DNA of 64,000 bases, taken from CAZOKO01 sp964580455. Lineage in GTDB: Bacteria > Desulfobacterota > WTBG01. Shown here piece after piece: positions 61,848-64,000 of this stretch. The position numbers and the translations under genes were made by a program. The stretch covers positions 1 through 64,000 of the forward strand of contig CAZOKO010000001.1 of assembly GCA_964580455.1 (NCBI GenBank), given 5' to 3'. The number at the start of each line of letters is the position of its first letter. Position 1 is the first letter of the stretch. Under the pieces are notes generated by a model. It was given only the letters and a program-made list of their open reading frames with translations, had not been told where the DNA came from and did not search any database.

Positions 61848-63284
61848 TCATCTTCTCACAGGGAATACTGTTATAAGAAAGGCATAAAAACCTTTTAAAA
61901 TCCTGAAAATATTACCGGGATTTTTAACCATCCTTAAGAAATAATTCCAAATAATGCGTGGTCTCAAATAAAATTCTTTTAACATCCTTCTAGTACTGCT
62001 GTTGAGTATCTCTTCATCCAAACCTTTCGGAATAAAAACAGGCTGCAGCAGATTCATTTTATCCCAACTATTTGTAAAAACCCCATACTGGTGAGCAATC
62101 TCATAAAGTTCTGAGCCCGGGAAAGGGGTAAGCATCATTACACTGATATCATTCAGAGGTATCTTTTTAGCAAGATTTATTGTCTTAGAAATGGTTTCCT
62201 CACTTTCAAGAGGATGACCTACCATAAAGAACCCCTTTGTCAGGATTCCCGCTTCTCTGGTCCATGCAACCGCCTGCTCCACCTGAGCTAAATCAATCTT
62301 TTTCTTCTCCAGGTCAAGAATATGCTGTGCTCCACTTTCAATACCGTACCCTATCTCCCAACACCCGGCTTTGTGCATCAGTTCTAATATCTCCGGGGTT
62401 ACCATGTCTACTCTCCCCAGACAGGACCAGGAGAGGTCAAGCTTTTCTCTCAAAATAGACTCGCATATTTTAATTAATCTTGATTTAAACATTACAAAGG
62501 TATCATCTTCTATTAGTAATTCTTTTATCCCATATCCATAAACCAGCTCCTTAATCCAGTTGATGATATACTCGGAACTGAAAGCTCGACAGCGATTGCC
62601 AAAGACCGATCGGTCACAAAAGATGCACCGATTAGGACACCCCCTGCTGGTTACAATAGCTGCAGCAGGAAAACGTGCCATCTTGAAAGGAGGAGGATGA
62701 AATGCCCTGGGGAAGCCCTCAAGAAGATCATGGGCCGGAAAAGGGAGCTGATCCAAATCTTCAATTAACTCTCTCGAAGAAGTAAGCTTAAGAGACCTAT
62801 CCTCGCCTTCCCCCTCTCTATATATAACACCTTTAACTGTTTCCAGTTTTTCCCCATTTTCTAATGCTTTCAACAATTCAACTATGGTTGTCTCACCTTC
62901 TCCAACAACACCTACATCAAAGTCAGAAAAACGCTCCATGGTCTCCTGAGGTGCCGAAGTAATATGGGGCCCCCCAACAATAATTGTAATATTCTCATCA
63001 ATCAGTTTTATACATCCTGCCAGTTGAGCTGCAGTACCGATTGAGAAGGTAGTAGCAGATAGCCCTACATGGCAGGGCTTAATCTCCCTGATTTTCTGGA
63101 GCACCTGCCCCTGATCTAAATCCCTGGCAGCAGCCTCAATTACTAAGGAGTCAAATCCATACTTCCTGGTTACGGCAGCAAGTGAGATTATACCCAGCGA
63201 AGGCATCGCATTGCCCGCCTTAGCCCATGAACCGTATCGCGCTTCGAGGGATAAGGGGGGGGTCATAAAAATTATACTACTCAT
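61848..63284 (-). CDS. B12-binding-domain radical SAM protein
   Basis: A 478-residue protein of the same type as 49077-50498. A cobalamin-binding N-terminal domain (about 1-150, with GLSATTFSIGTAAQLAGCI and IVGGPHITSAPQE) is followed by a radical SAM core with SRGCPNRCIFCDRSVFGNRC (Cys-x3-Cys-x2-Cys near residue 215), LLIEDDTFVMFKSRL and GYGIESGAQHILDLEKK. It is the first minus-strand gene of the right-hand part of the cluster, divergent from a glycosyltransferase gene. Substrate unknown. Confidence 0.88.
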   Translation of the reverse strand: MSSIIFMTPPLSLEARYGSWAKAGNAMPSLGIISLAAVTRKYGFDSLVIEAAARDLDQGQVLQKIREIKPCHVGLSATTFSIGTAAQLAGCIKLIDENITIIVGGPHITSAPQETMERFSDFDVGVVGEGETTIVELLKALENGEKLETVKGVIYREGEGEDRSLKLTSSRELIEDLDQLPFPAHDLLEGFPRAFHPPPFKMARFPAAAIVTSRGCPNRCIFCDRSVFGNRCRAFSSEYIINWIKELVYGYGIKELLIEDDTFVMFKSRLIKICESILREKLDLSWSCLGRVDMVTPEILELMHKAGCWEIGYGIESGAQHILDLEKKKIDLAQVEQAVAWTREAGILTKGFFMVGHPLESEETISKTINLAKKIPLNDISVMMLTPFPGSELYEIAHQYGVFTNSWDKMNLLQPVFIPKGLDEEILNSSTRRMLKEFYLRPRIIWNYFLRMVKNPGNIFRILKGFYAFLITVFPVRR

Positions 63285-63568
63285 AAACGTACTCTTTAAA
63301 CCATAAAAGAAGTTAATGCTAAAGCAGGAATGACAGTTTGTTTTGAATTCTGTACTCTGTAATTTTCATTTTTACTTGGCCGAGCTCAGCCAGGCATTGT
63401 CTGTTCAACTTAATTTCTAATATCACATTTTATATTATTATTCCAGTAATTGTAAAACTAAAGAAATATCTTGTATTTCAACTCCATTTTGATAAACTGG
63501 TGCAGGTTACATTCAGTTACCACCCATAAGAGATTATTGATAAGTTGACTACTAGCAGGAACTGTAAA
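63285..63568. other. 284-bp divergent intergenic region, nothing specific recognised
   Basis: It should hold promoters for the minus-strand radical SAM gene and the plus-strand glycosyltransferase gene. I could not pick a convincing pair of promoter boxes, and there is no TGTTCA-N5-TGAACA palindrome. Confidence 0.4.
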
Positions 63569-64000
63569 TTGAATACATCATCCAAAATTCTGACAATCAT
63601 ACCGGCTCTCAATGAAGAAAAGAACATTGCCCAGGTAATTGACGGCATCAAGAAAAACGCACCTTTCTGTGACATTCTGGTAATCGATGACGGTTCTTCT
63701 GATTCCACTGCGGTACTCGCTAAAACAACAGGTGCTAAAGTTATCCATCTGCCGTTCAATATGGGATATGGGATTGCCCTTCAAACAGGATATAAGTATG
63801 CCCTTGAGAACGGCTATCACTACATGGCACAGATAGATGGCGATGGTCAGCACGATCCTCAATACATCAAAGAGCTTTTAGAGATAGTTACATCTGGGGA
63901 AGCCGACATTACTATAGGGTCCAGATTTTCAAAAAATAATAGAAATCACACCTATAAAGCTGGGTGGGTAAAACGGACAGGCATTATACTGTTTGCCTAC
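63569..64000 (+). CDS. GT2 glycosyltransferase, partial, cut by right edge
   Basis: An open frame of 144 codons that continues past the window. ILTIIPALNEEKNIAQVIDG, ILVIDDGSSDSTAVLAKTTG, LPFNMGYGIALQTGYKYA and MAQIDGDGQHDPQYIKELL are the motifs of dolichyl-phosphate-mannose-synthase-like GT2 enzymes. The start is TTG at 63569 with AGGA eight bases upstream. The C-terminus, and any membrane helices, are outside the window. Confidence 0.83.
   Translation, partial: MNTSSKILTIIPALNEEKNIAQVIDGIKKNAPFCDILVIDDGSSDSTAVLAKTTGAKVIHLPFNMGYGIALQTGYKYALENGYHYMAQIDGDGQHDPQYIKELLEIVTSGEADITIGSRFSKNNRNHTYKAGWVKRTGIILFAY

Noticed and set aside
63285..63568. Another copy of the TGTTCA-N5-TGAACA operator in front of the right-hand operon
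   Set aside because: Only an isolated TGTTCA is present near 63401, without the second half-site or a matching promoter.

Overview
The window looks like a chromosomal segment of an uncultured, AT-rich, Gram-negative-type bacterium. The order xerC-hslV-hslU-argB-argD-argF-argG-lipoprotein-lysA-dapF-dapA resembles deltaproteobacterial (Geobacter-like) chromosomes. The fused ThiD-ThiN enzyme, the many small intergenic repeat families and the abundance of MNT/HEPN gene pairs are more typical of metagenome-derived candidate phyla. I cannot assign a phylum. I see no rRNA, tRNA or CRISPR array.

Region 1 (1-18 kb) is ordinary core metabolism. It holds a PHP phosphoesterase and a creatininase-family amidohydrolase, then a plus-strand run: Xer recombinase, the HslUV protease, arginine genes argB, argD, argF and argG, a lipoprotein, the lysine/diaminopimelate genes lysA, dapF and dapA, and a parvulin-type chaperone. 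Three minus-strand genes follow (DUF62 SAM hydrolase, PfkB kinase, RodZ-like protein). Region 2 (18.1-22.2 kb) has thiDN and thiC behind a recognisable promoter and a structured, IS200/IS605-like leader, then a TPR protein that looks like the detached tail of a TMTC-type membrane protein.

Region 3 (22.2-63.3 kb) is a minus-strand surface-polysaccharide island of about 41 kb. Its first half (22.8-43.1 kb) starts transcriptionally at gmd. It contains GDP-fucose or GDP-deoxyhexose synthesis (gmd, fcl), an ABC export system (wzm, wzt), and modification genes (three methyltransferases, a cephalosporin-hydroxylase-like protein, a sulfotransferase, a two-domain oxidoreductase, a six-hairpin glycosidase-like protein). 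It also has five GT-A glycosyltransferases or relatives and an aminotransferase/acetyltransferase pair (DegT, NeuD/PglD). The second half (46.7-63.3 kb) has polytopic membrane proteins, two B12-binding radical SAM proteins, a SPASM radical SAM protein, GT2 and GT4 glycosyltransferases, three SDR epimerases and a cupin. A new plus-strand GT2 gene runs off the right edge.

The most notable signal is an apparent small regulon. A winged-helix regulator fused to a PglD-like Rossmann domain (53651-54229) has a promoter of the form TTGACA-N16-TAnnnT overlapping a perfect palindrome TGTTCA-N5-TGAACA. The same architecture occurs just upstream of gmd and in both copies of a ~270-bp direct repeat. Those two copies bracket an array of three MNT/HEPN toxin-antitoxin-like modules (43.6-46.2 kb). 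This suggests that a glycan-responsive repressor co-controls capsule/O-antigen synthesis and a TA array. Other oddities are a four-helix-bundle (S23/Avd-like) gene fitted between wzm and wzt with ATGA overlaps on both sides, an in-frame repeat insertion inside wzt, a DegT aminotransferase that seems to start at ATT, a CapF-like enzyme split into two genes, and several broken genes.
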